Position numbers and translations under genes: made by a program | Notes under the pieces: model-generated | What the model saw: only the letters and a program-made list of their open reading frames with translations | What the model was told of the DNA's origin: nothing | Database searches by the model: none | Shown: piece after piece, positions 1 through 42,400 of the stretch | Layout of the letters: every line of letters begins with the position of its first letter | How positions within the stretch are numbered: position 1 is the first letter of the stretch | Source: Tubiluchus corallicola | Taxonomy: Eukaryota; Priapulida; Priapulimorpha; Priapulimorphida; Tubiluchidae | Direction of reading: 5' to 3' | Assembly (NCBI GenBank): GCA_030141605.1 | Contig: JAQGDQ010000160.1 | Span: 248,001 to 312,000, forward strand | Length of the DNA stretch: 64,000 nucleotides

Positions 1-229
1 TTAAGGACTAAAAGTGTTACCGCTAGGTTAATCTCTAAAAAACCGTTATTCCAAAACTGTTTTTCAATGCATCTGATTTGATGTCAGCGAGGCATATCAA
101 GTTCTTCTTTTCTGATGGACAGTTTCTATCCATGAATGAAAAAGTCCAGAAAATAGGTGCACATATGATGACAAAATTTAAATATTTTTTGGCATCTGTT
201 GGTCTCATATTGTTTTAATATATTTGTAG

Positions 230-418
230 GGATTGAAAACAGGCATGTATTATTTACGCACTAAACCAGCAGCAAATGCAATTCAGTTCACTGTAAACAA
301 ACAAGGGCTGAAGCCCAAATTGAAGGTAGAATCAAAGACGACGAATGAGGAAGACAATATGGCCGCCATGATTTGCTCTCTAGAAAACAAAGATGCATGT
401 ATTAGTTGCAGTGGTTAA
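230..418 (+). CDS. RRM1: Ribonucleoside-diphosphate reductase large subunit, last exon (partial gene)
   Basis: This is the C-terminal exon of the class I ribonucleotide reductase large subunit, which reduces NDPs to dNDPs in the cytosol together with the small subunit. The acceptor TTTGTAG ends at 229 and the exon opens in frame as [20 protein letters not shown], a highly conserved stretch near the end of eukaryotic RRM1. It continues through a variable lysine/glutamate-rich linker to [18 protein letters not shown] and a TAA stop at 416-418. The CISC pair near the end matches the C-terminal CxxC tail known to re-reduce the active-site disulfide, so the enzyme end looks intact. About 62 residues are present and the rest of the gene lies left of the window. 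Bases 39-219 are open in one frame but do not resemble the preceding RRM1 sequence and are best read as intron. Confidence 0.94.
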   Translation, partial: GLKTGMYYLRTKPAANAIQFTVNKQGLKPKLKVESKTTNEEDNMAAMICSLENKDACISCSG

Positions 419-3400
419 CAATTAGTATATGTTTTCATTCCATTTTATACTTGCTCTATGACAATATTCATAAGATAAAAAACAAATCTAAATAAGATGA
501 AGCATTTTGAACAAAATGTTTTTGGGTTCAGCATAAATAAATGGAAATTGATGTTGTAGGTACTGTTGTGTGAACTGGCTGCTATGAAAGATATCAGTAA
601 CAATCTGTTCTATGTATTCATTATGTCTGTGACAATATTTTGTAGTGGCTACGCAGGTTTTTTAACCAGTGTTCCCTCAGAAGTCCCTAACTTATTACAT
701 GTACTTATATTGTGTATATACTCTTATTTGTATGTTTGACCAAGAACTTTTATTGCTTGATTTCAAATTTACTAAAAATGACAGTGTGGATGCTTTAGCT
801 TTTAAATCTATGATGATTTCAAAAAATTCTTACTGCCCTGTACTGTATTGTGCATCATACCATCTTTTATTTGTAACATTCTGGTTGTGTTGTAGATTCA
901 TTTATTGCAACATTACAGTGATGTTTTTTCTGTACATCGGTACATTGTTTTACTGCAGCAGTTTAATTTTATGCAATATCATAGTAATTTTTGCTTTTGT
1001 AAATATTTCATGAGTTCCTTCGCTTATATTTTTATTTTCATGTACCTTTTTAAGTAAGATTTGATAGTATCAATTTCACTGCTATTTAGAATAGCATGAA
1101 AGAATGTTTTTATATTGTTGTCATTTCATTTAAGTAGGTTAAATACTGAGTATCAAAATTTAGATGTCATTTTTATATGTGAAAATTTTTGTATATAGTG
1201 TAGCTGATAATTGCAGTTTATTGACAATTTATTTTCATTAACGATGGTGCATATAGGATAACATGTTTCGTAGTTTTCAACATCATTTCTAATAGTGCCA
1301 GTACACAATTTAACATTTAATAGATTGTGTAACAGTTTTCGTTGTGCAATAGTCTGTAAATGTAGAGTAGTTGATTTTAGATGGTAAATACTGCTATACA
1401 CTAAGGCAGCAAGAAGTGTATGCCTTATTAAGTGCCTTAATGAATCTGTAATAAATTAGTTCAGATTTTCTTGCTTATAGTTACATATAAATGAGTGAGA
1501 CAGTTTGTAAAATTCCACATTCTGCTGGAGTAAATGGAAAAAACATTGTTGTTTTGTTTTGTTATGTAATTAATGCTGCAGATGTGTGGTGGGTTTAATC
1601 TGTACCAGCACACAATTAATTTTTATACTTATTTTATTACTGCACGTTGTCTTGCAATATAATAAAAAAGTTATGCTGGACACAATATTTTCTTTTTTCA
1701 CTTAGTTCTTTTCTTGCTAGGAAGGTCATTTGGAGCCAAAGAAAAAGCATATGTTACACGGAAAATACCAGCAGCTGCTAGATTTACATGTTTTGTGTTT
1801 TCTGTTCAGGATATATTTACTTCAGTTATTAAATTACATATTTAAATATATAAAGATGCTTAAAGTATTAATACAAAATGATTAAATAGTACCTAATGAG
1901 TCAGTATCATCCTTGTGGTATGATCTGAGTATGGTATGCAAATAATTAAATTAAATTATGGAATTAATTAAAAACAACTGCAATCGGTAGAAAGTGGTGT
2001 AAAGTAAACCTGCGTACTGGTGTTGAAACTCACATTAATAATATAAAAAGCAATTTGTCGTTGTTTAGTGATTTTACAACTGTCACTTTACTTCGAGATG
2101 TGCAGGACTTTACAATGCGTGTCAAATGATGCCCTCGCACGTGGCTTTGTATTTTCTCTTGTTGTTTTATGATGTAGTACTGTCAGAGTCGTAGTAGTAA
2201 TTCATAAGCTTTGATACTGTTACTACCCGTGTGTGTTAAATAAAACGATTCTTATTATGTTCTTCTTAAAAGGAAACAGTTTTAGACTAAACAATTTTAT
2301 TAAAGTTACTTAAAAACAATAATCGGCGATCTCATGTACAAGTCGTGAAACAAGATTCAATGCACGAGCACGGGTAAGAATATAAAAGATAATAAATTAA
2401 ATAAACGGTTGGCTGTGGCGGAGGACGAAGCTGTATTGTGCGTAAAAATTTTCAATTAGAAAAATAATTCATTGATTTCTGTTTAGGAAAAATCTGTTAA
2501 GTCTGATACGAATTTACCACTTTTCGAAGAATTTCAGTTGTGATTCTACTTATTCTGGATAGCAAGTGAGCAAATACTTAATACAATAGAAGCGAATGTA
2601 AAATCTAGTGAGCTACAAAGCAGCGTCGTGCTGGCTTGTACTTTCGTCAATTCTTCGCTCAGTACTAATTGAACTATTGACAGTATTGTCGTTGAATATT
2701 GTGATAATATAGCGATGTGATCGCTGCATGCTGTCCAAGTTATCATTCTGAAATTTCTATTTGTTTTTTATTGTACTTTATAATCCACTCCAGCATTGGC
2801 ACAGTTAACAGTTACAGAACTAAAATGCTTCGTTTATTCTAATTAATTGCTATGAAATATATGGCCATAGTAATTAGTACACTATATAATGCAAATCGCA
2901 ATTCACTTGAAAATAGCGATGTCATTAAAGTATGAAACAGTATAACTAAATTTCGCTTGTGTTATGAAACATTGAATCCATTCCACCATTGCAATTTCAT
3001 GTCAAGAAATTTCTTTATCGGAACCGTAAAATTGAGGAAGCAATTACCCCCAAAAAGGAAAAAATACTGGTATTGTAGAAAGTTCAGAACCTCCTCTGGT
3101 TAATTGTGTAAAGTAGATCTGTTTAAGTTTTAATTAATTATAGTGCTAAAACTAAAATAGTAATATGGTAATTAATTTAAATTTGAACAGAGCTAGTTTG
3201 CACTTTTAACCTGACAGATTTTTATGCACAATTGAATTAACTTAACACATGTTCCAAAGAACTTTAGGGATCTTTGCAATTTATTATTTACAACAATATA
3301 AATACTCAAAAACATTATTGCGGCATCTTGGAATCAACCAGTGGGAGATGTGAAGTATCAGATGATGATAGTTTCATAATGGTAAAGTCATAAATAGCAA

Positions 3401-3489
3401 TTTTTTTGTTTGCTGGTTATGATATTATTTATATAAACATGTTTGTCACTCACATGCTGTTAGTAGTAATTCAACACTGACATAATGGT
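419..3489. other. RRM1 3' UTR and intergenic DNA
   Basis: No gene is visible. The first part should be the RRM1 3' UTR: AATAAA hexamers occur at 1450-1455 and 1661-1666 and are plausible poly(A) signals. Several short open frames exist (for example 669-1013 on +), but they are A/T-driven, lack splice context and resemble nothing I recognise. The remainder is AT-rich intergenic DNA up to the LINE remnant. Confidence 0.6.
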
Positions 3490-4968
3490 GAAAAATGGGA
3501 AAAAGACATTTGTGCTATGTGGGGTAATCATTACAGAAATTTGTTAAATTCAGCTGACAATATAGGTCTTGACGTGTGCACAAAATATGTTCTGAGCTAT
3601 AGTATGATGCCTACTAATGCATTTACAGCTTTTGAAGTACAAGAGGGAAATACTAAGCTTTCCTTACAGAAATCATTTGGTCCAGACAGACTTAAAGGTG
3701 AAAATTTCCATATTGCATTCCATTTGCTGCCAATCATGTTGGCGCTTCTGTTCACGTCCTGTGTAACACATGGTTACCTGCCACATTCGTTAATGTTATC
3801 TGTATTAGTACCTCTTGTTAAAGATAAAAATGGGGATATTACAGACAAAAACAACTATAGGCCTATCGCTCTTTTATTTGTAGGGAGCAAAATTAAAGAA
3901 ATACTGCTTCTAAATCGTTACAGTTTTTGTCTGTGTACCACACAAAACCAGTTTGGTTTTGTTGAAAACTTAGGCACAGAGATGTACATCCATATTTAAA
4001 AGAGGTGCTTGACTATTAATATAGAGTCGACAAAGCACAGTACACATTCTGTTTATTGACGCTTCAAAAACGTTTGACAGCATGAACTATCTTATACTTT
4101 TTCTAAGTATTATCAATACTAACCTACCAAATTCAGTAACTACACTTTTGCTTTTTTATTACACGGAACAACGTATTTTGGAATCGCGTGAAGTGATGTA
4201 TACTGATGACATATTTCTTTGGGCAACACCAAGCTTTGCAGAGGCTGCTAGATATTTTTAATAAATTTGCTAATGATTATGATATTCTTGTAAATGTGAA
4301 TAATACTAAATTTGTCATGTTTCTCTCTGCCCATATGCAGCAATTTACTTTTGGGTCTGTTGTTTTGCAGTGTGAAAGTTTTATACCTAATATAAATGAA
4401 AAATATCTAGGTCATATTTTATCAGAAGACAATAGAGATGATTTACATATATTACGACAGTGTTCAGTTTACTATAACAGAGCCAATAAATTATTCATGA
4501 AATTTAGTCACTGTTCAGTTAATGCCAAGAGACAATTGTTTAATGCCTACTGCACTAGTTTTTATTGTATGTCTATTTGGAGACATTTTTATTCTTACAA
4601 TCTCAGGAAACTCAAGGTTGCATATAATGTATCAGCACGGAAGCTTTTTACCTTTCATGTGATACGAGCGCCAGATATATTTCTACTAGACTTAATCTTA
4701 TTTATTTTGATGTGATTCACAGAAAATATACATACAGTTTATACGTCAGGCTGAATAAGAGCGAAAATTTTATATGCGAGAGCATTTTAAACAATGATTT
4801 AAATTTTACTTCTGAAATTAGACGTCATTGGTGTAGTTTGATATATCGTTAATTGTTATTTGTGTTATTATTGTGAGCCACAATTTATTGTATTTTTTGT
4901 ATTAATTTGTGATGTGTATACAAACTTTGTACAGTTTGAAATAAAATATTAAATAAAAATAAAATGTG
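3490..4968 (+). mobile_element. Degenerate CR1-like non-LTR retrotransposon (LINE)
   Basis: This is a dead LINE with pieces of reverse transcriptase in shifting frames. 3,517-3,999 carries the fingers/palm start (SFGPDRLKGE, then VKDKNGDITDKNNYRPIAL, the usual KDKxGDxxDxxNYRPI block, then QFGF). Around 4,055 comes DASKTFD, the first catalytic aspartate region. A YTDD box, the YxDD catalytic motif, is at 4,199-4,210. 4,206-4,735 holds the thumb-like C-terminal part with KYLGHIL, RANKLFMKFS and KLKVAYN, typical of CR1-clade elements. The right end is an AAATAAA-rich tail at about 4,935-4,965. The GxRQGGxxSPxLF segment expected before YxDD is absent and there are frameshifts and stops, so the copy is inactive. 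The 5' part, including the endonuclease, is missing, as is common for LINE truncation. The left boundary is approximate. Confidence 0.85.
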
Positions 4969-5624
4969 ATGACCGAAATGAGTATCAAGTCTTTTTCATG
5001 TTAATTTAGCATGCTGAACATCCCAGCATTTTTATTATTGTACATATTACGTTTACTAACCACTTTTACTTATTTTTAAAAAAGTGTGAATAAATGAGCT
5101 AAACTAAAATATTGTTATTATTACAAAATGTGAACTATTAATAATTACGCATTTGTTAATTTTGTATCATTGTGTGGAATTACCGAAATTTCTTTTAGAA
5201 GTCACATTCTAATATAACAATATAAGAGTCAAAAGTAACTTATTATATTTTTAATATTTTATAATAATAATTGTTGGTTTATTTTCAACAAATGGTTGCC
5301 TACACCTGATTATTTGTCAGCAGAGGGATACTTAATCAGTATAAAACATTATTTTTAGAATTTTCTTATGTACTTCTATTTGCTTATATTCATATTCAAA
5401 TAAAAGTGTGACTATACAAAACTGTTACCTGCATATATCTGTAGTTGCTATCACAAGAATATGTAAGAAACTGAAAGTAGGTTAAAGAGTACACAAGTAC
5501 GTTTGATTCATAGTATAAAACTCTAAATGTGAAGCAACACTATCAGAGTCTTTAAGTACTTATGATTAACATTTACAAATGCATTTATCTTTCAGTGTTG
5601 TAGAGAATAGTTTTAATCCACAGA
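4969..5624. other. Intergenic, upstream of the NudE gene
   Basis: AT-rich DNA between the LINE tail and the first NudE coding exon. It should hold the NudE promoter and 5' UTR, but I see no recognisable core promoter motif. No other gene or repeat is evident. Confidence 0.5.
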
Positions 5625-10379
<4,755 letters not shown>

Positions 10380-12520
10380 AGCAGTAGCTTTTACTCTGTA
10401 AACAAAATGTGTGTGAAACACAGGCTTGTGAGTAAAACCCATAATCAGTCAAAAAATTTTTACACATTTTTGTCAGTTCTTATTGACAGTTTACTAAATT
10501 TAACCATATATCATAATCTCTAACTAATTTTTGTCAACATATTTTTGTTCTGCCACTTTAATCTATCGGTAAAATTGCATGAAATTAACAAAAATCGTTA
10601 TTTTGGACTATTCCGATTACTTAATGTTTAGTTGTAGCAGTTAGAAATCTTGTCTACATTGTTATAATAAAGTTAGAGATATTGTTAAGATATTTACATT
10701 TCCCATGATTTTTAGTATTTACTCATTTCCAAAAATGCTGGTATACATGCTGCAACTCCCAGATAATATTTGCGTGATTGTTGATTTTGAATCACACAAA
10801 TTCTGGGATTTGTTGATACTGGCACGTGTATTTTAATCTGCAATGTCTATTGTCTAGCACTTTAGCTTGTGAATAGCTTAGAATATTTATTGAAAAGATA
10901 AACATTCGATGTGCTAGCCGCTGAAATGTGGTCAAATCTTGCACTATTGAATTAATACTTATGTAATTTTATAATATTTTATTATGTTGCATTTGCACTT
11001 TAGGTTTTTTTTAAATCAGTTATTTTGGCATAAGCTTTTGCTCGATCTATGCTGTTGCTAAATCACAAGAAAGCACTCTTCATAAATAAAATTAAAAAAA
11101 TTAAGTCTTGAAGCTTTATATAACTTACATGCAGTCTTACTGCACACAGAGTTTGTGTTAGCTGTATCGCTGTATGAGACTTCTAAATTTAAACTCCTGT
11201 GATGGCTGTTAGGCACAGCCATTTTGAGGATAAGTCATTTGGAATAAGTTTAGATAACATTGCGTAAGGTTTGAAAAAATAATCAGAGTATTCGTAGCAC
11301 ACTCTTTGCTAACTAAGGAAAAGTTTGAATTACTGTAAATATTGTCAGTAACATCAATAATGTGTTTTGTGGTGAGTCAGCAGTGCACAGTGGGATGGCG
11401 ATGCAGGGCCGTTTTACCAGGTGATGTGAATGTTTTTAATTATCAAGTCTTTTTTTCCAATTACGTAAGTCTTTCAAACAGGTAAGCGTAATGCAAAGTA
11501 AGATAAAAGATAACTTTGTTTGGGAAGTTTTTGGGACATACTTTAAAATAGCCTTTTCTTCCACTTAATCTTGTTGCAGAAGTAATATATATTCACTATA
11601 TGTAAGATGTATAAAGCGCACTTAAATATAAAAAGTTCAATTATGAGCAAACAGTTATGTTGTAAAAATCTGGAAATGCAACAACTGATACTGAATTCAA
11701 AATTGATTTTTGGAAATTCACTGTATATTGTACATTTTAAAATACCTCATCAAAGCTGTTAATAGTACGAATGGTACAATACACACACACGCACACACAC
11801 ACACACACACACATACACACACACAAGTCAAAAGTATTAATTCCAATTTCTGTACATGTTTGTGTTCTATAATTTTAATGCAATAAAATTACCGGAGCAT
11901 CTTATTCTAAGGATAATAGTTGTTTTTATTGAAATCTAGTAGTATAGTAAAATTTCTACTAAAAAAACATTCGCTTCAAACTAACTGAAATATTGTTGAA
12001 GGCTAGTATCATCTCGTAAAACTCACACTTGCAAAAACAATGCCACATACAATCGTGGATTAATACATATGCAAATTTAACATACATAAGTAATTGCTAA
12101 TTTTGTGCACTTGTGGAGTGCAATGATAAGTTCTACTCAAGCAATATGAATATAATGTTACTTTCTTGAACAAAAATGTATAATTCTGAATTACTTGATA
12201 TTATAAATTAGTACGGTGTAAATGAATACAAATTGGAGTAAAATATTCTTACCTTGAATATAACAGTAGTAGTAATAATATTACATGTGCAAGAATTAAA
12301 TAATAAAACGTTCAAAAAACAATTAAACGAAATGGCTTGTAACATATAAAATCTTGTATCAATGTGTTTTAAATTACAGTCATATCTCTGTTGTCAAACG
12401 TCTCCGTACTCGTACAAATCGGTTTTCAGCAACAAAATTCTGTAGTTCTGTATAGGCAACAGAACTACAAATTCTGGGTTTATCCCAGATCCTGCAGTAG
12501 CTACAAAGTCAGTTATATAT
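10380..12520. other. Convergent intergenic region between NudE and delphilin-like gene
   Basis: This interval should contain the 3' UTRs of both converging genes. No open frame of interest is visible. It includes a (CA)n microsatellite at about 11,780-11,824. Confidence 0.6.
11780..11824. repeat. (CA)n microsatellite
   Basis: Alternating CA/AC dinucleotides with a few interruptions, directly visible over about 45 bp. Confidence 0.95.
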
Positions 12521-36998
<24,478 letters not shown>

Positions 36999-37837
36999 AC
37001 TTTAAAAAGCTGTGGTTTTCAATCTCGAGCTGACGAATAGCAGTAATGCACCAATGTGACTAAACTACAGGTCTCTGCAAAATTTCAAGTTATTTCAATG
37101 TAAATACTGTTAAACTATATACTGTACTTTCAGGAATTTGAAAGAAGCTTTTGAAAACAGCTCAGAAATAGTTAGCCATGTTTTTTGTGATAACATGCTA
37201 GGTACCCATAAATATGCCTATAGTAATAATTTGTAAGTGTAAGTTAAGAAGATTGGCTTATTGTTTTACTGAGCATTACTGCTTTTGAATGACGCACAAT
37301 CCTACTGGGCAATGTGCAGCTCTTGACATACCTGATGATGTTACTGAAAAGATTCGATCAGTTGGAACAGCAGGTTAGTACGAATAAGGCCAACCTCCTA
37401 CTATTTCTATGATTAGATTTTAAAAAATAAACAAAATAAAATCAACTAAATTTAATAAATTATAAGCAAATGAAATAGAGTCATTGACTAAACTACATTT
37501 TTTGGTCAATATGTATATTACATACATAGCTGCATAAGTAACAAACACATATTAACACATATACATACACATACACACATAAACATACTGCATAAGTAAT
37601 ATATCCTCTTCTATTTGAAGACACTAAAGTACCTGTTTGCAGATCTTTGTTCATCTACTATTAAATATAGTGGGCACCCAGCTGTGGATTCTGCATTGTT
37701 AACCACAATCAAGCAATGTGCAAAAAAAGAGGATGGCATTTGTAAGCACACTACCAAGAAGAATTTGCCTAGTGTTAATTAAGATGAGCCTACTGTTGGA
37801 GCACATACTACATACTGAGCGAAACTGTTCTGCAACT

Positions 37838-38175
37838 CAGTGCTGGGACCGATCAAGCTGTTAATGGAAATTAACCAATTAATTTTTTTACACCAGTTAA
37901 CCGATCTTTATCACAGTGAATCTAAAATTCCTCTAACATGCTCTGTCACTGTCAAGGCTGCCTCGTAGAATCTAATCAATTGTAGGTTCTTAAGCTTTTT
38001 ACAGGGTTTTCAGCTTTCTACAGTAACAAATTACTTGTTTATTTGGCTCCCCAATGGCTCTCTAATTGGCAAGTTACAGAGGGTCTCTAATGCTGCCTTG
38101 ATCTGATTAATCAGTTAACGGTTAATCGATAAAAAGTTAACCGTTAAGTGAATCCTTAACTGGTCATAGCTCTAC
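37838..38175. mobile_element. hAT-like MITE (candidate)
   Basis: The left end CAGTGCTGGGACCGATCAAG and the reverse complement of the right end, TAGAGCTATGACCAGTTAAG, share the CAGnGCTnnGACC pattern seen in hAT-type termini. Interior copies of GTTAACCG and CGGTTAA words face each other. The flanking 8-mers are only partly alike, so the target duplication is not clear. No transposase is visible. Confidence 0.45.
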
Positions 38176-38384
38176 CGCAGATTGGCCTATCTTCCATAAG
38201 AACACGGCATAATTATGCAAATGCAGGTACTGGTGTTTGGCTTTGCAGCAAACTTATATGGACTAGGATGAGCATCAAACATTCGAGCTCGAACGAGTTT
38301 TTTTAGTTCGAATTCAATTCGAACCTAAAATCATAGATTCGAGTAATTCGATCAGCACTTCAACTGCACACATTCTTTACCAAT

Positions 38385-38498
38385 AAAACTGTTCAGTGAA
38401 ATTGTACTGGTTGCATGATGTTTCAAACATTTTATTGTTTGTTTGAAATAAAATGTTTGAAACATCATGCAATTAGTACAATTTCACTGAACAGTTTT
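38385..38498. repeat. Near-perfect hairpin, 52-nt arms
   Basis: The arm at 38,385-38,436 (AAAACTGTTCAGTGAAATTG ... ATTTTATT) is complementary to 38,447-38,498 with only two mismatches in 52 and a 10-nt loop. It lies within a TTCGAA-rich repeat region (38,280-38,640) upstream of STRAP. Confidence 0.93.
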
Positions 38499-39455
38499 TA
38501 AACAAATCATTAGCGTTTTACTGCAGAAGAAAATCAAGCAACAGGCCTGATCACTTTTTATTAATGATTCACAAAAAATGTATCCGAAAATGTTTAAAAG
38601 ATAATTCGATTCAGGTTCGAAATAAACAAGAAATTTACCGCAGTGCAGAAAGCTGAAGAACCAACGACTGATTGGATTTCAAGAGGCAGCCCTGCTGTTA
38701 TTGGACAATATGTTACGAAAAAAATGAAATGGTTAGCAATAATACTAATACTAATTACGTATCAGGCCCACCAAGCCTTAAATGCACTTTGACTTAAACT
38801 GTAGTAGAGCCTGATCGTAGCCAAGATCATGACTCATGACAGCCTTTTTTATTTTTATTTTGTGACCTTCAAAAACAAGAACCCAATGAGCAATATTATG
38901 AATATAAAGGCTGCGGCTATTGACTAAGCCAATGCCAGAAAAGCGACCCATAAGCCTATATGGCTATGGTAAATGAGTATCAAGACCAACCAGATTGCAA
39001 TAATTCCAAAAAATTAAGCTCCAACACGACAAAACTTTACGAAACGGTAGCTTTGCGTAAAGTTAAAATTATTCCATACCATTTTCTTCTATAGACAAAA
39101 TGTTCTCACGTATATAATCTTTCCACATTATGCAGGCTAGCAAAATACTCTACAAAGCTGGGACATGCTACACATGGTCGAATTCCGGTTAAGAAACATC
39201 AACAGTCACACATCTAAGCTTTGGAATTAATTCATCGCATCTTCTGAATCACACTTATTGAAAAACGATTAATGGGTAACTACAGTTTTCGCTTAACTGG
39301 TATTGCTTTCCTGATTGACTATTTGCAATTGCGATGCTCGATTCTCTCCAGTTCTCTCTCTCCCCAGTCGCTTGACAGCACAAAAAAACGAGTAGGCACA
39401 ATGGGAAAGCTTCATGTTTTCGCGTAGTAGCAGAAATCTTCTCAATAACATCAAC

Positions 39456-42400
39456 ATGGCTGCCTTGCGACAGACTCCCCTGACCTGCAGTGGACATACT
39501 CGTCCTGTTGTGCATCTTAGCTTCAGTGACATTACCCCAGACGGTTATTTCTTGATCTCAGCTTCTAAAGGTGATGTCACAACATACCTATTGTTTTATA
39601 TAATAAAGTCTGGGTTGTTTTTAACTTAGTCTATATTGTCTGTAGGCCAATCTACGTATCACTAACTACTGAGAACTGTTACTACTACTAGTCTGTTAAT
39701 GTTACTTGTTAAGCAGATCGTAGAGTCTAATTATTGAATAACTGATCATCTTATTCGCTTGTGCTTGCCATTATTGCTAGTATCTAATATTGCTAATTAT
39801 ATGCCAATAAAAGTAATATTGCAAATGTTGATAAATGTGAGGTAATGCATTGCGCTTTCGGGAATCTTAAAAATTATTATGTTATGAATGGAACAACTCT
39901 TCAAAGTACAAATAGTAAAAATGATCTTGGTGTGATAATAACATCAGACTTGAAATTTTCCCAGCAATGGGTAGCCTCTGTTAAGAAAGCAAAAAAGATT
40001 TTAGGGATGATAAGGCAGCACATCATTTCTAATTTCTAGAAATAAAAAAACTGTATTGAAATTATTGGTTTGGTTAGACTTCATCTAAAATACTGTGTGC
40101 AGCTTTGGAATCCCCATTATCAGAAAGATATATTGCTTATGATAGGTGTACAAAGCCGTGCTTCAAGAATAATATTAGGTTGTAAAAATCTGACATATTT
40201 GGAAAGATTAAAATATTGTACTTTGGCCACGCTTGAATTAAGAAGACACCGTGGAGGTCTTATTGAAGTTTATAAAATATTAACTGAAAAGAAAACATTT
40301 TGCCCAAAAAATTCTTTAATTTAGTTGTTGATTCTAGAACTAGAGGACATAATTTAAAACTGTTTAAAGAGCGGTCATGTTTTGACATTCGTAAATATTC
40401 ATTTTCTGTGAGAGTTGTGAATGAATGGAATAATCTGCTTGCCATGGTGATTGCCACACTAACCACGGTAAAGTTTAAATCCTTCATCGACAATAATTTT
40501 GCAGAAAATATGGGTTTCTATGAGTGTACTCGCTTAACCCCTAATCATGACAGTGTAACAGTATATATTGTTGGGAGCCGTTTGGACCACTGCGCCAAGT
40601 AGACCACTTGATGCGCTAAAAGTAGTGTCCTACATGGGCAGCCCAAGTAGGACACTAGCGATTTTTGTCGAGAAACTTGCTCTGGCAAAACTTGTTTCCA
40701 GTTTATATTACCATTGTTTATAAGTATTGTTATGACATAATAAAGCATAAAACAAAATTTCTTTTAGAAATGGATATTCCTTGGCAATTTACAAATGCAT
40801 TTCTTACAATAATTTCATCATTATGATTAACTCCATTAATATATCATAACATTAAAACTAGTATCTAATGCTTTAAAGAGAGAAATTCTGCACACAGTTA
40901 TTACAGAAATAATTGCAAATTTAAAAATGAGACAGATGCTGCTAAGCCTTCACAACACCAAAAAGTAATTTTTAACATTTAAGAAAAGCAAGGATAATTA
41001 GTTTTAATATTATCAGTAGTATTGTAACATGTAGGGCACTGTCCTACATGGCTCGCTAGCCCATGTAGGACACATAGATCGCTAGAACGTTTACTTATAA
41101 GAAAACAATTATTTGCCCGAGAGGTAGTGAAACGGATCACCTGTTTATGAAGTGAGACAAAATCAAAAATGATATACCTTAAACAAATGTTGAATTCACA
41201 AAAAAGTGGGGTTTTTTTCACTTCAACAACATTAATATCGAAACCAAATTTAATATTGTCCCTTCTACCAGCTCAGAATAAAATTCTTTTATTTTATTAG
41301 ATGTATAATAAATTATTCAACGTGTATTAACGTTTTTAATTATTATTATTACATAAACAAGTACAACGGACGGTGTCAGTACACTTAACGACTGAATTCA
41401 CGACCTGTCTCTAGTGTCCTACTTGGGCAGCTCAATTGGTCTACTTGGCGCAGTGGTCCAAACGGCTCCCAACATATATAATATAATTCTACAATATTAA
41501 TATTTAGGAGGCTATGTTATAGAAGAGGGAGACCACTCTTTGAGCATAAGTAAAAGAGGAGAAATTGAAGGGAGAATTGATGTCATGGAGTAATGAAAAA
41601 GAAGTTGCTACAGAGTGTATGAGAATAAGAATTCTTTTGTTTGAATCAGTAGCGGTACCGTCATTAATATATAACACTGAAGCCTGGGCCGAGTAAATGA
41701 AACACAGTGAGATGAAATGGAAAGATGGCAGAAAGATATGGCATGTGCACTCTTAAACTAAATGAGTTCAACAAGTTATTGGAGCACTATCGTGATATTA
41801 AGTTTTTGTCCCATAAGACAAAGAATACATTATAAGCAATTAATGTTATTGCGAATGTTGGTGTTCTCTGAGGAAGAAAGAGATGCAAAAAAGGTATTTC
41901 TAGCAATGCTGGAAAAGGTGATTCCTGGAAGTTGGATTGAAAACATAAAAGAAACAGCAAAGTTGTATAGAATACATGTAAATACGGAGAGATTAAAACA
42001 GATAACTAAATCTAAATGGAAACGAGAAATAAAAGTAGTATTAGTAAATATTTGGTGTACATTGCCAAAGAAACGCGTCAGAAAGTGAAAAAAACTGAGA
42101 TTTATGGAAAATGCTACAGGAAAGAGGAATAATCCAGTGGATTATGTAATTTAGTGTAAGCAAAAAACAGTCTATGACATAATAGAATGGAAATTGAATA
42201 TGACTGAAGTGGAATTTCAAAAATAAGTTTAAGGATGACCTGAAATATCCTTTGTGTAAATTTCATGATGATACAATGGAACATTTACTAATATGTGAGA
42301 AAGCTATAAATATATTGGGCGAAGAAGATATGGAGTTAGATTTAAAAAAACATTTGAAACAGAAAAATTAGTAATGATCAATACCAGGATACAGAAAGTA

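Larger units (their letters stand above)
36999..39455. other. Divergent intergenic interval (delphilin-like / STRAP promoters)
   Basis: This 2.46-kb gap separates the two divergent start codons and must contain both promoters. I see no CpG-rich core or recognisable TATA element. The middle is occupied by inverted-repeat elements (37,838-38,175 and 38,280-38,640), leaving the 0.8 kb next to each start codon free of obvious repeats. Confidence 0.6.

Noticed and set aside
39-219. 60-codon open frame just before the RRM1 exon
   Set aside because: It does not match the conserved RRM1 residues that precede GLKTGMYY and sits between intron-like sequence and a clean acceptor, so it is most likely intron.
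669-1013. 114-codon open frame after RRM1
   Set aside because: It needs a TTG start, is rich in F/Y/C/I as expected of AT-rich noise, has no splice or domain support and lies in the likely RRM1 3' UTR.
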